Of a stretch of DNA of 64,000 bases, positions 34,301 through 41,640 are shown piece after piece. The stretch spans positions 1,693,001-1,757,000 of the forward strand of contig BSQZ01000028.1 in NCBI GenBank assembly GCA_033239005.1, given 5' to 3'. The stretch comes from Lamellibrachia satsuma (Eukaryota > Annelida > Polychaeta > Sabellida > Siboglinidae). Both the position numbers and the translations under genes were made by a program. The first letter of the stretch is position 1. Each line of letters opens with the position of its first letter. The notes below the pieces were generated by a model. That model was not told where the DNA came from and ran no database searches. It was given only the letters and a program-made list of their open reading frames with translations.

Positions 34301-36534
34301 GTACAGCTGCATTTGTTACATGTTTACTTTTAGGAAAATGCAATACGCATTGCAAGGATTTCTGAGCAATTACGTAACACAATGCACAGATCTTTGCATA
34401 AGATGGCAGCCCCGATGAGTTTGTGTTAATTGTTAAAGAACTTTATCTGCGACGTGTATGGTAAACGGAAACGAAAGTCGATGATAGTTCAAACTACTGG
34501 GTACTTTAAATACTGAGTCAATATTGCATCAATCGCTAGATGGCGACTCTAAACACGAGGTTATCAGCGTGGTATCGCCACATCAATGGTTGGACTTATC
34601 TATTCGTCTACAATTATATTACAATGGCGGGAAAGTGTAGCTAATTATTTACTGCATAAGTCTTATTTGTGGTTATGTTAAAACTTAAATTGAACTAAAA
34701 ACGCATTATTGGACACTATTCGTCAATGCTGTATTTGACTCCCAGCTAATGTGAAATTACTACAAAGTTTCCTTAGTGGTGTTGTAGACTTAGTTTTGTA
34801 TTATCTGCAGCTTAATTTGGTTTATTTCAAAAGTTCTATTTCCTAAGTTATTTTAAACTCAAACTCACGTATATTGCACTGCTGTCCTGTCCACTTATCT
34901 TGGCAGCATTCTTTCCCGCCTGGTCTAGTTTCCTTCTCATAGTAGGTGACGGTCAGCGGACAGTCTCGGCTGTGGGAGAATGGTTGTCGATAATCGATCA
35001 ATACATTGTAATGTTAATGACAACAGTTATTCGTGACAATGATCAAAATGGCGATGGCGTTGATGACGATGGTAATGATGATGATGGTGTTGATGACGAT
35101 GGTAATGATGGTGATGGTGTTGATGACGATGGTAATGATGTTGATAGTGTTGATGACGATGGTAATGTTGGTGATGGTGTTGATGACGATGGTAATGTTG
35201 GTGATGGTGTTGATGACGATGGTAATGTTGGTGATGGTGTTGATGACGATGGTAATGTTGGTGATGGTGTTGATGACGATGGCAATGATGGTGATGGTGT
35301 CGATGACGATGGTAATGTTGGTGATGGTGTTGATGACGATAGTAATGATGGTGATGGTGTTGATGACGATGGTAATGTTGGTGATGGTGTTGATGACGAT
35401 GACAATGATGGTTATGGTGTTGATGACGATGGTAATGATGGTGATGGTGTTGATGACGATGGTAATGTTGGTGATGGTGTTGATGACGATGGCAATGACG
35501 GTGATGGTGTTGATGACTATGGTAATGATGGTGATGGTGTTAATGACGATGGTAATGCTGGTGATGGTGTTGATGACGATGGTAATGTTGATGATGGTGT
35601 TGATGACGATGGTAATGACGGTGATGGTGTTGATGACGATGGTAATGATGGTGATGGTGTTAATGACGATGGTAATGATGGTGATGGTGTTGATGACGAT
35701 GGCAATGATGATGATGGTGTTGATGACTATGGTAATGATGGTGATGGTATTGATGACGATGGCAATGACGGTGATGGTGTTGATGACGATGGTAATGATG
35801 GTGATGGCGTTGATAACAATGGTAATGATGCTGGTAGTAATGGTGACAATGAGTATGATAATGATAGCGAGGATAACGACGGTGATTTATATTACAAGTT
35901 ACGAGATTACAACAATGAAGCTTTATCTACAATGATGTGACACTGTGGACGATTCATACTTACGGCGTGGTCCACCATGACCCACAGTCGACAACTATTG
36001 TCTTTGTCTTCTTTACGGAGACCGTAGTAGAACCCGGGCAGTAGTGGCTCGTCCTGCGATATGAAGTTTTTAGATAAGATAGTTATTACATGGAAAACGT
36101 TAGACACGTGTAATCGGGTACGGATTCCATGTTAGGTGATAGCTGAGTGGTTCACGTGTCTATTGTTGTCATTGAATCGTCTTTGAAAGCAAGCTGAAGT
36201 TAAGTAGTGGTGCAATAGAACTGCGGTGTAATGCAACGGGTCGTCCTGTCTGTGAATGCTCGAGATATAATTAGACACTCGTACTGTTTGAAAGCAAGCG
36301 GCACTGAAAAGTACACGTTTATGGCAGGCCGATAGGGCCATACACGTTCTTGTGACTCCCCAAACTGTGCGTGTATGCTTGGGCATACGCAGTCAATAAA
36401 CCTGAGTCAAACACGTGCATGTTGGTCATCTTGCCAAACTTTTCATAGGTGAAATACCACGCAACCCACCCTGCGGTTAGTTGCAGAGTGACCACCGTGA
36501 AGCAAGCGAAACCCAGCAGTGTAGACAGATACAT
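10934..36534 (-). CDS. Gene A: receptor-tyrosine-kinase-like transmembrane pseudokinase, 24 exons placed
   Basis: Single-pass receptor with an apparent signal peptide, a Cys-containing N-terminal segment, two EGF-like modules, about ten further ectodomain exons, a split transmembrane helix, a Tyr/Asp-rich juxtamembrane stretch (YEDIYDNDD) and a kinase fold. From exon 3 to exon 23 every junction I placed keeps codon phase. Kinase landmarks: degenerate Gly loop ([12 protein letters not shown]), VAIK-type Lys in VVAKTLK, Lys where the alpha-C Glu is expected, HRRLGVRN in place of [16 protein letters not shown] in place of the DFG segment, and PVKWMSPEQ with [13 protein letters not shown] in the C-lobe. 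Loss of both catalytic Asp residues predicts a pseudokinase that would signal by scaffolding (inference). The alpha-G exon seen in gene B was not found, which would put a stop soon after exon 23. Introns carry LINEs, MITEs and satellites. I do not recognise a named orthologue. Confidence 0.8.
11980..12260 (-). mobile_element. SINE body fragment and LINE tail
   Basis: 11985-12030 matches the body of the SINE at 9961 (GAACGAAATT.CCTAAGCTT). 12190-12260 is a minus-strand copy of the LINE tail ending TGCCATTTGGAA. Confidence 0.5.
12261..13009. other. Gene A last-intron region without a recognised exon
   Basis: Contains a G/C-run segment around 12620-12685 (GGGGGTCTTAG repeats in both directions). 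No kinase-like coding seen on either strand. Confidence 0.4.
13010..13255 (-). mobile_element. LINE tail beginning 20 bp past the gene A exon 23 donor
   Basis: Minus-strand reading [20 protein letters not shown] then [20 protein letters not shown] is the C-terminal signature of the LINE family at 5060 and 22915. Confidence 0.65.
13275..13401 (-). CDS. Gene A exon 23 (activation segment end, alpha-F)
   Basis: Acceptor CAATTTCAG and donor AAAG|GTGAGC, 127 nt as in gene B. Reads [15 protein letters not shown] and [23 protein letters not shown] tail begins about 20 bp beyond the donor. Confidence 0.9.
13605..13899. repeat. 295-bp duplicated segment, copy 1
   Basis: Matches 15934-16228 with a single difference seen (C at 13892, T at 16221). 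Intronic, between exons 23 and 22 of gene A. Confidence 0.9.
14661..14885. repeat. 75-bp tandem repeat, three copies
   Basis: Unit starts ATTACGTGGTACAAATACCA; copies start at 14661, 14736 and 14811. Part of the unit reads RTRGHEV on the minus strand, as in the LINE tail at 13010. Confidence 0.85.
15023..15151 (-). CDS. Gene A exon 22 (catalytic loop, HRD and DFG lost)
   Basis: Acceptor TTTCTGCAG and donor GAG|GTATGT, 43 codons. [11 protein letters not shown] replaces HRDLAARNVLL, and [10 protein letters not shown] replaces the DFG segment. The Asn of the catalytic loop is retained. Confidence 0.9.
15461..15609 (-). CDS. Gene A exon 21 (hinge to alpha-E)
   Basis: Acceptor TTTGCAG and donor AAG|GTGACC, 149 nt as in gene B. 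Reads [15 protein letters not shown] ... [20 protein letters not shown], typical of tyrosine-kinase subdomains V-VIa. Confidence 0.85.
15719..15920. repeat. (GT)n/(GTGC)n microsatellite
   Basis: Imperfect GT and GCGT tract of about 200 bp. All ORFs through it are low complexity. Confidence 0.9.
15934..16228. repeat. 295-bp duplicated segment, copy 2
   Basis: Direct copy of 13605-13899, in the intron between exons 21 and 20, adjoining a GT/GC-rich microsatellite. Confidence 0.9.
16257..16367 (-). CDS. Gene A exon 20 (alpha-C, beta-4/5)
   Basis: Acceptor TTTGCAG and donor AGTG|GTAAGT, 111 nt as in gene B. Reads [20 protein letters not shown] then [11 protein letters not shown]. The usual alpha-C Glu appears replaced (TAKM where .AEM. 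is expected). Confidence 0.85.
16518..16719 (-). CDS. Gene A exon 19 (juxtamembrane and kinase N-lobe)
   Basis: Acceptor ACCGACAG and donor AAAAC|GTAAGT, 202 nt. Starts [15 protein letters not shown] with three Tyr in acidic context (possible SH2-docking sites, inference), then a Gly-loop relic [15 protein letters not shown] and the Lys of VVAKTLK. Confidence 0.85.
17160..17329 (-). CDS. Gene A exon 18 (inner transmembrane half and stop-transfer)
   Basis: Acceptor GTTTGCAG and donor CGA|GTGAGT, 170 nt. Very hydrophobic [17 protein letters not shown], followed by RRRQNR as stop-transfer, then [17 protein letters not shown]. Confidence 0.85.
17494..17744. repeat. 87-bp tandem repeat, about three copies
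   Basis: ACGATCCAAG recurs at 17561, 17648 and 17735. The first unit lacks 6 bp. On the gene strand each unit has an acceptor-like TTGCTACAG. Between gene A exons 17 and 18. Confidence 0.8.
17886..18012. repeat. Partial duplication of gene A exon 17 donor half
   Basis: About 73 bp repeated twice. Both copies carry, on the minus strand, GTAGTCATCATCGGA followed by ATTG|GTATGT. The second donor would end the exon at 17913 and shift phase. Confidence 0.7.
17986..18039 (-). CDS. Gene A exon 17 (start of transmembrane helix)
   Basis: Acceptor TTTTACAG and donor ATTG|GTATGT, 54 nt, phase 1-1. Reads [18 protein letters not shown], the outer half of the helix. Homologous to gene B SSPGAIAGLVIG. Confidence 0.75.
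18410..18598 (-). repeat. 63-bp tandem triplication containing the 37-nt mini-exon
   Basis: CCAAGCTGAAAT-containing units at 63-bp spacing. Each has acceptor TTTCAG|CTTGGT; only the 3'-most unit (18412-18448) keeps donor GTAAGT. Confidence 0.85.
18412..18448 (-). CDS. Gene A exon 16 (37-nt mini-exon, tandemly triplicated)
   Basis: Acceptor TTGATTTCAG and donor AAAT|GTAAGT, 37 nt, phase 0 to 1. Encodes [12 protein letters not shown]. Gene B has a 37-nt exon of the same phases (LDNVVGLSGVNV). Two upstream copies keep the acceptor but not the donor. Confidence 0.75.
19321..19500 (-). CDS. Gene A exon 15 (Cys-rich module)
   Basis: Acceptor TTGTAG and donor AAA|GTAAAT, 60 codons. Contains [20 protein letters not shown] and [20 protein letters not shown]. 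Gene B has CQDGTCVCTPLNGCYRRS here. Confidence 0.8.
19891..20011 (-). CDS. Gene A exon 14 (DKESGI module)
   Basis: Acceptor CAATGCAG and donor GAA|GTAATT, 121 nt. Reads [20 protein letters not shown], homologous to gene B RIALYVEDKESGIKEIHYVV. Confidence 0.8.
20262..20460 (-). repeat. 72-bp in-frame tandem repeat across a 5' splice site
   Basis: Three units, each encoding NVDCSGTD(L/P)(R/Q)LTYCSR followed by GTGGGT. Candidate exon ends at 20406, 20334 and 20262. Confidence 0.85.
20406..20593 (-). CDS. Gene A exon 13 (ectodomain, repeated 5' splice site)
   Basis: Acceptor TTTAACAG and first donor TCAAG|GTGGGT after 20406. Reads [34 protein letters not shown] and a Cys-containing tail. Two further copies of the tail and donor follow in 72-bp steps, ending at 20334 and 20262. 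Both remain in frame, so the exon could extend by 24 or 48 residues. Confidence 0.75.
20946..21750. mobile_element. TA-flanked inverted-repeat element in gene A intron
   Basis: Ends GGGGAAAGCAGTGTTAGTTT and, from the right, GGGGAAGACAGTGTTAGTTG, flanked by TA (44-45 and 51-52 of their lines, 20944-20945 and 21751-21752). Contains the 17-bp array 21654-21738. Confidence 0.65.
21654..21738. repeat. 17-bp tandem repeat, five copies
   Basis: CCAGTGGCTCAACTAAC repeated five times directly inside the right end of the element 20946-21750. Confidence 0.9.
22403..22545 (-). CDS. Gene A exon 12 (ectodomain)
   Basis: Acceptor TACCGTAG and donor GAG|GTATTA, 143 nt. Reads [20 protein letters not shown] then VKFHVGYG ... 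MPDVGLEE. Gene B has GLDDRQGNRTVEAIPNRRGI here. Confidence 0.8.
22570..22622. repeat. 13-bp tandem repeat, four copies
   Basis: ATACTATCTTAAA-type units immediately upstream (gene sense) of exon 12. Confidence 0.8.
22915..23215 (+). mobile_element. LINE tail (RKYSFSEG family)
   Basis: Reads [20 protein letters not shown] then [12 protein letters not shown], ending in the shared GATAAGCCAATGG tail close to exon 11. Confidence 0.65.
23234..23556 (-). CDS. Gene A exon 11 (PKD/HYR-like beta-sandwich)
   Basis: Acceptor CTCGACCAG and donor AAAG|GTACAC. Reads [20 protein letters not shown] then [13 protein letters not shown], like the last strands of a PKD or HYR-type domain, followed by the WLTSPV ... 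[10 protein letters not shown] segment shared with gene B. Confidence 0.8.
24083..24240 (-). CDS. Gene A exon 10 ([16 protein letters not shown] module)
   Basis: Acceptor TATCTGCAG and donor TTCGA|GTACGT, 158 nt, the same length and phases as gene B 60406-60563. The GW.D.DSGL.TFLY.V pattern recalls modules repeated in many invertebrate extracellular proteins. Confidence 0.8.
24647..24848 (-). CDS. Gene A exon 9 (ectodomain, beta-rich)
   Basis: Acceptor CGTGTAG and donor ATT|GTGAGT, 202 nt. Shares [13 protein letters not shown]...C...LPVDVG with gene B at 61329-61545, where the text is SVSVTFDLQAPTHC and LPVDVG. Confidence 0.8.
25100..25350 (+). mobile_element. LINE tail (RKYSFSQK family)
   Basis: GATATGAGAAAGTACTCATT begins the conserved stretch; [20 protein letters not shown] follows, then the shared tail. 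Confidence 0.65.
25442..25517 (-). CDS. Gene A exon 8 (ectodomain)
   Basis: Acceptor TTTACTAG and donor CTGAG|GTGTGAG, 76 nt. Reads [20 protein letters not shown]. Phases fit exons 7 and 9. Confidence 0.7.
25679..25745. repeat. (CACG)n microsatellite
   Basis: About 50 bp of CACG units flanked by (CA)n. Confidence 0.9.
25880..27430 (+). mobile_element. Degenerate non-LTR retrotransposon with reverse transcriptase core
   Basis: Reverse transcriptase motifs: [39 protein letters not shown], then after a frameshift at about 26560 [13 protein letters not shown] with the YADD catalytic box. The C-terminus reads [20 protein letters not shown] and [20 protein letters not shown]. Jockey/CR1-like by motif style. 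Antisense in the gene A intron 27904-25518; multiple frame breaks make it inactive. Confidence 0.85.
27546..27630. repeat. (ACACGC)n microsatellite
   Basis: About 80 bp of ACACGC, about 115 bp beyond the LINE 3' end. Confidence 0.95.
27905..28050 (-). CDS. Gene A exon 7 (ectodomain)
   Basis: Acceptor GTTACAG and donor GCAG|GTGAGT, 146 nt with 48 open codons between split codons. Reads [14 protein letters not shown] ... [20 protein letters not shown], probably a beta-sandwich segment. Confidence 0.75.
28445..28553 (-). CDS. Gene A exon 6 (ectodomain)
   Basis: Acceptor CTTTCAG and donor TACAG|GTATGA, 109 nt. Reads [20 protein letters not shown] then [12 protein letters not shown]. Two Cys and two N-x-S/T sites (NFT, NCS). 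Domain not recognised. Confidence 0.75.
28790..29610 (-). mobile_element. Degenerate LINE reverse-transcriptase fragment
   Basis: Minus-strand pieces [20 protein letters not shown] (YADD box altered to YSDD), [40 protein letters not shown] and [11 protein letters not shown] are the ordered motifs of a LINE ORF2 C-terminal half. Several frameshifts. In the gene A intron between exons 5 and 6, same strand. Confidence 0.8.
29650..29754 (-). CDS. Gene A exon 5 (EGF-like module 2)
   Basis: Acceptor TTTCAG and donor ACAA|GTAGGA. Encodes [20 protein letters not shown], then [15 protein letters not shown] with the CxC and final Cys of an EGF-like fold. In phase with exons 4 and 6. Confidence 0.8.
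29828..30815. repeat. 62-bp minisatellite, about 16 copies
   Basis: Unit includes AGTGTATGAGGGAACAGAAG and GACACGGGATGTCAGATGAG; 62-bp spacing measured at 29869 and 29931. In the gene A intron upstream of exon 5. Confidence 0.9.
31218..31305. repeat. (ATAC)n microsatellite
   Basis: About 85 bp of CATA units. Confidence 0.95.
31320..32570 (+). mobile_element. LINE 3' fragment split by an internal 12-bp satellite
   Basis: Left part reads [12 protein letters not shown] and [13 protein letters not shown]; right part reads [11 protein letters not shown] and ends with CCCCTTTATAAAGGG, like the tail at 49490. Between them lies 31521-32341. Confidence 0.6.
31521..32341. repeat. 12-bp satellite, about 68 copies
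   Basis: GAGCGGGTGAGA with AGAG/AGGG/TGG variants. The period of 12 keeps all frames largely open (RERV on +, [12 protein letters not shown] on -), so the long ORFs here are repeat artefacts. Confidence 0.95.
32665..32748 (-). CDS. Gene A exon 4 (EGF-like module 1)
   Basis: Acceptor TTGCTGTTCCAG and donor ATAG|GTAAGT. Cys pattern [20 protein letters not shown] ending in SPC, typical of a compact EGF-like repeat. Phases fit both neighbours. Confidence 0.8.
   Translation of the reverse strand, partial: RFAQIVRTTGCVTRVTASVILTVVVHA
32978..33520. repeat. 83-bp satellite with internal hairpins, about 6.5 copies
   Basis: Copies start at 32978, 33061 and 33144. Each contains CTCAGC-GATAT-GCTGAG, and its edges ACCACAGAT / ATCTGTGGT pair as an outer 9-bp stem in the best copies. 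Confidence 0.85.
33521..34868. other. Gene A intron, nothing recognised
   Basis: AT-rich with a short (ATT)n near 34208. No supported exon or transposon. Confidence 0.4.
34869..34969 (-). CDS. Gene A exon 3 (Cys-rich, pre-EGF)
   Basis: Acceptor CTCCCACAG and donor ATAC|GTGAGT. It reads [12 protein letters not shown] ... [17 protein letters not shown] and joins exon 4 in phase. Its incoming phase (2 nt needed) does not fit exon 2, so a small exon may be missing between them, where the 30-bp satellite 35041-35830 now lies. Confidence 0.65.
35041..35830. repeat. 30-bp minisatellite, about 26 copies
   Basis: GGTAATGATGGTGATGGTGT then TGATGACGAT. On the + strand it gives an open frame of [10 protein letters not shown] repeats. 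It occupies most of the gene A intron between exons 2 and 3. Confidence 0.9.
35964..36053 (-). CDS. Gene A exon 2
   Basis: Acceptor ATCGCAG|GAC and strong donor GCC|GTAAGT. Thirty codons, phase 0-0 ([12 protein letters not shown] ... [10 protein letters not shown]). Domain not recognised. Confidence 0.65.
36346..36534 (-). CDS. Gene A exon 1 (start and signal peptide)
   Basis: Starts at ATG 36534. The first 22 residues ([20 protein letters not shown], then AG) look like a signal peptide. Ending at AAC|GTGTAT gives 63 codons and the phase 0 that exon 2 needs. A second donor, CTCAG|GTTTAT ending at 36402, is as good by sequence but breaks phase. No promoter was identified. Confidence 0.5.
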
Positions 36535-37139
36535 TACGTGGGAAACCGTCGCAGATCTCTGAAGATATCCAATAGATTTCTAAAACAAAACACGCATGGA
36601 AAAAATAACACAGGAAACATCAACACAGATGTAGATGGCGCTGCCCGGGCTACGTCGCCAGCACGTACAGTAACAGACTTGCTGTTTTTGAAAATGTATC
36701 TAAGTGACCCCCCTAAAAACGTTCGAGAAATCTGTCAAAAACACACACTTTTCAGGCTGAGTGCATTGAAATATATACCCTTTTACATGGATGGGAGTCG
36801 CATTCCACGAGTAAAGCAAAATTATCCCCTTTTCAAGTTGATAGTGAAAAACCAAATTTAAATTTAAAGAGTAAAATTTTAATTATTTCATGATATGTAC
36901 TGGCGTTGGACACACAAAACATACATATAACATGTGGAATTTGTCTCAAGAGTGATATACACACAATGTATTTAGAACTCTCAGGGATTTGTGGTTACCA
37001 AAATAGCATTGAGGTGACCAGATCGGCTAAAGACTTAACGGTCTGTCGAAGAAAACATGAAGAGTCGTGTACTGTCGTCAAAAAGGCCGACGCATGATCG
37101 TGTCAAACACAGCATCTCTGTCCTTGTAGTAATATAGTT
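36535..37139. other. Upstream of gene A, no promoter recognised
   Basis: No TATA or initiator could be assigned with confidence; the 5' UTR and any non-coding first exon are unknown. Confidence 0.3.
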
Positions 37140-37450
37140 TATACATTTTCTGGACACGTGGAAAGAATGGAAGGGGACCGATTGACGAAGAGAGCGAGTG
37201 CGCGTAGAGTGGGGGGGGGGAGAGTAGAAGGAGAAGTGGAAGACCGAGACTGAGATGGGAGGACTGCGTGAAGAGAGTATTAGCGGGAGTGAGAGGGGAG
37301 TGGAGAACGATAGCGAGGGAAGGGAGGAGTGGAGACGGCAGTGAAACGGGATCAGTAAAGAAGAAGAAGGAAAACAACAGTCGGTATCGGTGCCAGCCTC
37401 ACCTCGGACTTCAGGGATAACGAGGAGAGCAACAACAATTTACTAATGAC
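37140..37450 (+). mobile_element. LINE 3' tail (same family as 3641)
   Basis: GGACACGTGGAAAGAATGGA and CACCTCGGACTTCAGGGATA match the end of the copy at 4015-4320. Confidence 0.65.
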
Positions 37451-39523
37451 ATATTGAATAAAAAATATCCTAGTGATGATTATGTTTAATTACAATATGC
37501 ATAGTGTGTATCTATACTGTGTGTACAATAAACTAGACTTATATGTTGGTAAATGGTATGACATGATCACATAGTAATCGTGATTTTGGTTAGGACAACT
37601 TCAAGATCCACAAAGAATTGTTACAAAACTCATACACGCAAACTTTGCATGGCAATTTATGGGCCTACATGGACAGACATAATTCACTGAGGAGTAGGTT
37701 ACTAGGTTTCCACCTAAGTCATTTACTAACCTATGCCCCCCAAGTGGTCCACCATAGATACTTCCTCTTACAAACCGCCATTATACCCTGATTTCAATCG
37801 TCACGCTATATGCGATTTGGATCTGTATATAACTCTACACAATACGTGCGTCTGCGCTACGTTCCACGTCGGTGAGCCGTTGACGGGGGAACATGCCACT
37901 GACTGCCTCGACCGTAGGGTATGTCTCAAAGGCAGCCTTGTTGAAAAACTTGTGTACAATAGATGCCCCGGCTCGCTGTACATGCAACTATTTCACAGAC
38001 ACGCCTGGGTTTTTAACATCGCATAACCACGGCTGCCATATTTGCTATGTCATTACCAAAACTGCGTGCGTTTTACAATGTTTCTGGTTCGTTTTTGTCA
38101 GTGCAACGGGACAATTTATCTGGTACTTGTAAACTACCATGTACAACCATGGGGAACCTCGCTTTGAGTGCAACTATACGGTACACTTTGACAGCAATGG
38201 TATTAGTATTGGCGATAAGCCTACATAGTAAACACGTTAATTCGATGACACATGCCCTTCCTCGGGGGAGGGGCGGGGGTGGGGGTTGGGTGGTTCGAAT
38301 CCCCGCTTGTGAGAGAATTTCCCGGCTGATTATGTCCGCTCGAATCCCCCTTTTTAAAACCCCGAGGACGGGCCTGAATATGTATTTTACATAGGATTGG
38401 CAATTCTCTGCTACCCGGGCCACATAGTAACCGTGCCCTATTTCTGACAGTAAATGTGATACGGTAGAGGTTATTCGCACCGTGCATACTAAAACACAGA
38501 GCTTGCTTTTTAGTCGATAGGATTTCACCGGTCACTACCCGTCAACCGTTACCTGACATACGAATCAGAGAAGCATACACTCATTGTGTACAAAGCGTAC
38601 ACAATCCACATTTTAGCTTCACTGTAAGTTATAGTTGTCATTAAGTAGTCGTGTACCCGTATAACACAACTTTAATATCCTTACCTTGTTTAACAATGAA
38701 CACCGTCTCCAATGAAGAAAGGTCGCTCTGCACCTGTATGTTCCAGTTAATAATCTTTTTGCGATATAGCACAACCCTTTTCACAATGACGCGAGGGACA
38801 GTGTCAAAAACAGTTTACTCTAACAAATGCTGTAATGTTTGTTCGATCAGTTAGGTGGTATGAACTCACAGGCGTACACCAAACAATGATGTGGGTAGAC
38901 TATTTCTTCACGTGTATGCTATGTATGTGTTCATGCATAGGCTATTGATTAATTGAGATATGGATGTGTGTTGTAGTGCAGGTAGAATAGCTTGAACGGT
39001 CTTGGTTTCTATAGAGTATCGTGTATTCAAAAACGCCGTAGTTAATGTCTCGGAAGAGAGGGATCGATTAGCGACCTGCAGGTTTGACATTTTCCCTAAA
39101 CGTTGTGATAAATGGCAGCGAATAGAGGAAGTTCATACTTTGACGTTTGAACCACGCGACAGCGGGTGTGTTGTAGTGGAGACATGGCGATAATAAACGA
39201 TGTGACAGGTACATTGAACACATTCGACTATTCGACGAACAACATGAATGTTGTTGATTGAAAAATACCAATACCAATCGGATACGTCTGTTTCAAAATG
39301 ATCTAGCCACAAGTGGTTAAATGGTCTGACAAATGGCAAATATATGGGGTAAATTAAGTGTTTGTACATGGGACACAAAGAAACAAGGAAATACTCTAGC
39401 CACATTTATAGTGGCTAACATAGATATATGAGCTCAAATGGAAGAAGAAAGCTGCAAACAATAGAGCGTTTTTGGAGAAGCATCGTTTCGGCCCTATGGT
39501 CTACCTCGAGCGAAGAGGATTAA
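37451..39523. other. Intergenic; nothing recognised except a B-box-like site
   Basis: GGTTCGAATCCC at about 38290 resembles a tRNA B box beside a G-rich run, but no A box was found. Short ORFs here show no recognisable domain. Confidence 0.35.
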
Positions 39524-39606
39524 ATAAGTAAGTAAGTAAGTAAGTAAGTAGGTAGGTAGGTAGGTAGGTAGGTAGGTAGGTAGGTAAGTAGGTAAGTAAG
39601 TAAGTA
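39524..39606. repeat. (AAGT)n/(AGGT)n microsatellite
   Basis: Tetranucleotide tract switching from AAGT to AGGT and back. Confidence 0.95.
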
Positions 39607-39829
39607 ACATGGGACAAGGAAAGAAGACAAACAGCATTAAGTGGGTGATACTGTGCTACAAGAACCTTAATAGAACAGGACGTAGAAGAAACAGTTAGAG
39701 CTGACGTGAAAATTTTACAACAATGCGGGATTGCGGCAGATTTTCTTCACCAGACCAAGTGTTTATTCGACCTGGTTACGTCGATCTTGTTCTGGTAACC
39801 ACTGACCCAGGGGCACTAAATACAAGGCT

Positions 39830-40012
39830 GGTCTATCATCCTGGTATATCATCCTGATATACCATACTGGTATACCATAGTGGTATATCAACCTGTTACA
39901 TCATCCTTGTATACCATACTGGTATACCATCCTGGTATATCAACCTGGTATGCCATACTGATATATCATCTTGGTATACCATACTGATATATCATCCTGG
40001 TATATCATCACT
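39830..40012. repeat. TGGTATACCAT-type degenerate repeat
   Basis: Variants of CCTGGTATATCAT and ACTGGTATACCAT at about 17-18 bp spacing; units are near-palindromic (GGTATACC). Confidence 0.8.
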
Positions 40013-40289
40013 GTCTAAGAAGAGAATATGTTTTTATATGATTTTTTATTATTTATTTGGTTTTCTTGGACACTTGTTTGTCCTTCAACAGTATATTTCC
40101 TACATTCTGGTTGTACTTAGTAATCCGGTTGTTAATACGTTCTTCATATTTCCCTGCTCGTTGATGCTACTGCCTGGCTATTTGAAGGATGTCATTTGCT
40201 TCAGCCGATATTCATCGATTTTTACGTTCAGATTATGGTTCACTGTTCCAATAATCACGACTTCCATTTTCTGTACGTTTTCTGTACGT

Positions 40290-40400
40290 TCAACTTTAGA
40301 TTCTAAAAACAGAATTGTCAAATATCTGATAAAGGCTGGCCACGCGTACGATAAATGACGGTTGGACACCCTCAGGCCCAATGGCTTCCATGTGTAATTA
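40290..40400 (+). mobile_element. LINE tail fragment
   Basis: QNCQISDKGWPRVR-type remnant with GCCCAATGGCTTCCATGTG. Confidence 0.45.
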
Positions 40401-40440
40401 TACACGAATATGTTACCACCTGTTTTTGTCACGATACAAC

Positions 40441-40605
40441 AGACGTGGGGCGGAAGTACTCGCGGTACTCGCGGTACTCACGGTACTCACGGTACTCGCG
40501 TACTCGAGTACATTTTTTAAGTACTCGTACTCATATAGCTAATGGGTCATGTACTCGTACTCAATGTACTCAAATTTTACGAGTACATTATGAGTACATA
40601 TGAGC
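40441..40605. repeat. GGTACTCGC short repeats and GTACTC-rich tract
   Basis: Ten-bp units GCGGTACTC(G/A)C at 40448-40500 followed by scattered GTACTCGTACTC and GAGTAC. Confidence 0.75.
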
Positions 40606-41397
40606 ACTTTCTCAATATATCCTGTAAACATTATTTATTTAGTTAACAAAATGAAACTTTCCTGAAGTATTTGAATGTTCAACTATTTTGTTTAATACTT
40701 TATTATTTATGATTAATACGACTACAATACCACCGAGTCTCAGTACTTCCCGAGAAAGTTACCCCCCTTGCCGTCGCCACACCCCCATGGTGGCATTCGG
40801 ACACAATGACACGAGTCGACGTCGTCCAGTTCGTGGTCAGTCATTTGACTGCAGTGGCTGCCGCCCCAAGGACGACACAGGTAACACTTGTACTGGGGCT
40901 TCCTCTTATTCGTTCCGACCGAATGAACATTGCTCATCCCGTGCATAGCGTTTCACGTGCATGCGACTTGCACGCTTAGGCCCCGAACAAACTGGACTGG
41001 ACCGTGCATGTACATGTTGACTTAATCGTACGCGACATCTAGCTGTGTCATGCTATATAGTCAAATGTTCAGCAAGTTCATTATGTCGTGACAAAAACTT
41101 ATGGTAAAATATTCATTGTTCTGTTGTTGTCCAGTATATTTCAAATGCACTGTATCTATCATTCTCTAGAATCAACAGAAACGAATACATTGCGCGCACG
41201 TATTCGAGGCGATGGGTGCTATCTACGGACATTCTTCGATTATTCTCATTTTGTTTGTGGTAACGTAATCTAAAAGGCGAAGAACTACCGACCGATGCTA
41301 CAGTGAATGGCTGCCGTAGCCAAAATAGTGGCGCCGCGAACCATCCAGATCTTTACGTTGTTTCCCGATCTTCTAACGTATAGTGGTAGGCCTATTC
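40606..41397. other. Intergenic, nothing recognised
   Basis: No supported gene or repeat. Confidence 0.35.
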
Positions 41398-41640
41398 TAT
41401 GCATCGCCGAATACGCTGGGGTAGACAGATATTTAGGAAGGAAAATAACAGACTAACGAAGCCAATCTTAGTTGGCGAGCAGCAGAAAGGACAAAGATCA
41501 GTGGGCAGACCACATCTTCGCTACAAAGATGTTATGAAACGTGACCTGAAATGTTTCGATATCTGACCTGAAACTTGGACTACTGCTGCCGCGCGGACTG
41601 GCCGTGATTCACACAGGCCGTGACCTCGACACTGAGGCGT
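41398..41640 (+). mobile_element. LINE ORF2 C-terminal fragment
   Basis: Reads MHRRIRWGRQIFRKENNRLT, then GQRSVGRPHLRYKDVMKRDL and KCFDI, the familiar end of many invertebrate LINE ORF2 proteins. Confidence 0.7.

Noticed and set aside
36402..36534. Exon 1 ending at CTCAG|GTTTAT (36402)
   Set aside because: Plausible donor, but its phase does not fit exon 2, whereas the end at 36346 does.
37733..38026. 97-codon ORF between genes A and B
   Set aside because: No recognisable domain, no coherent splice context, and an antisense ORF of similar quality.
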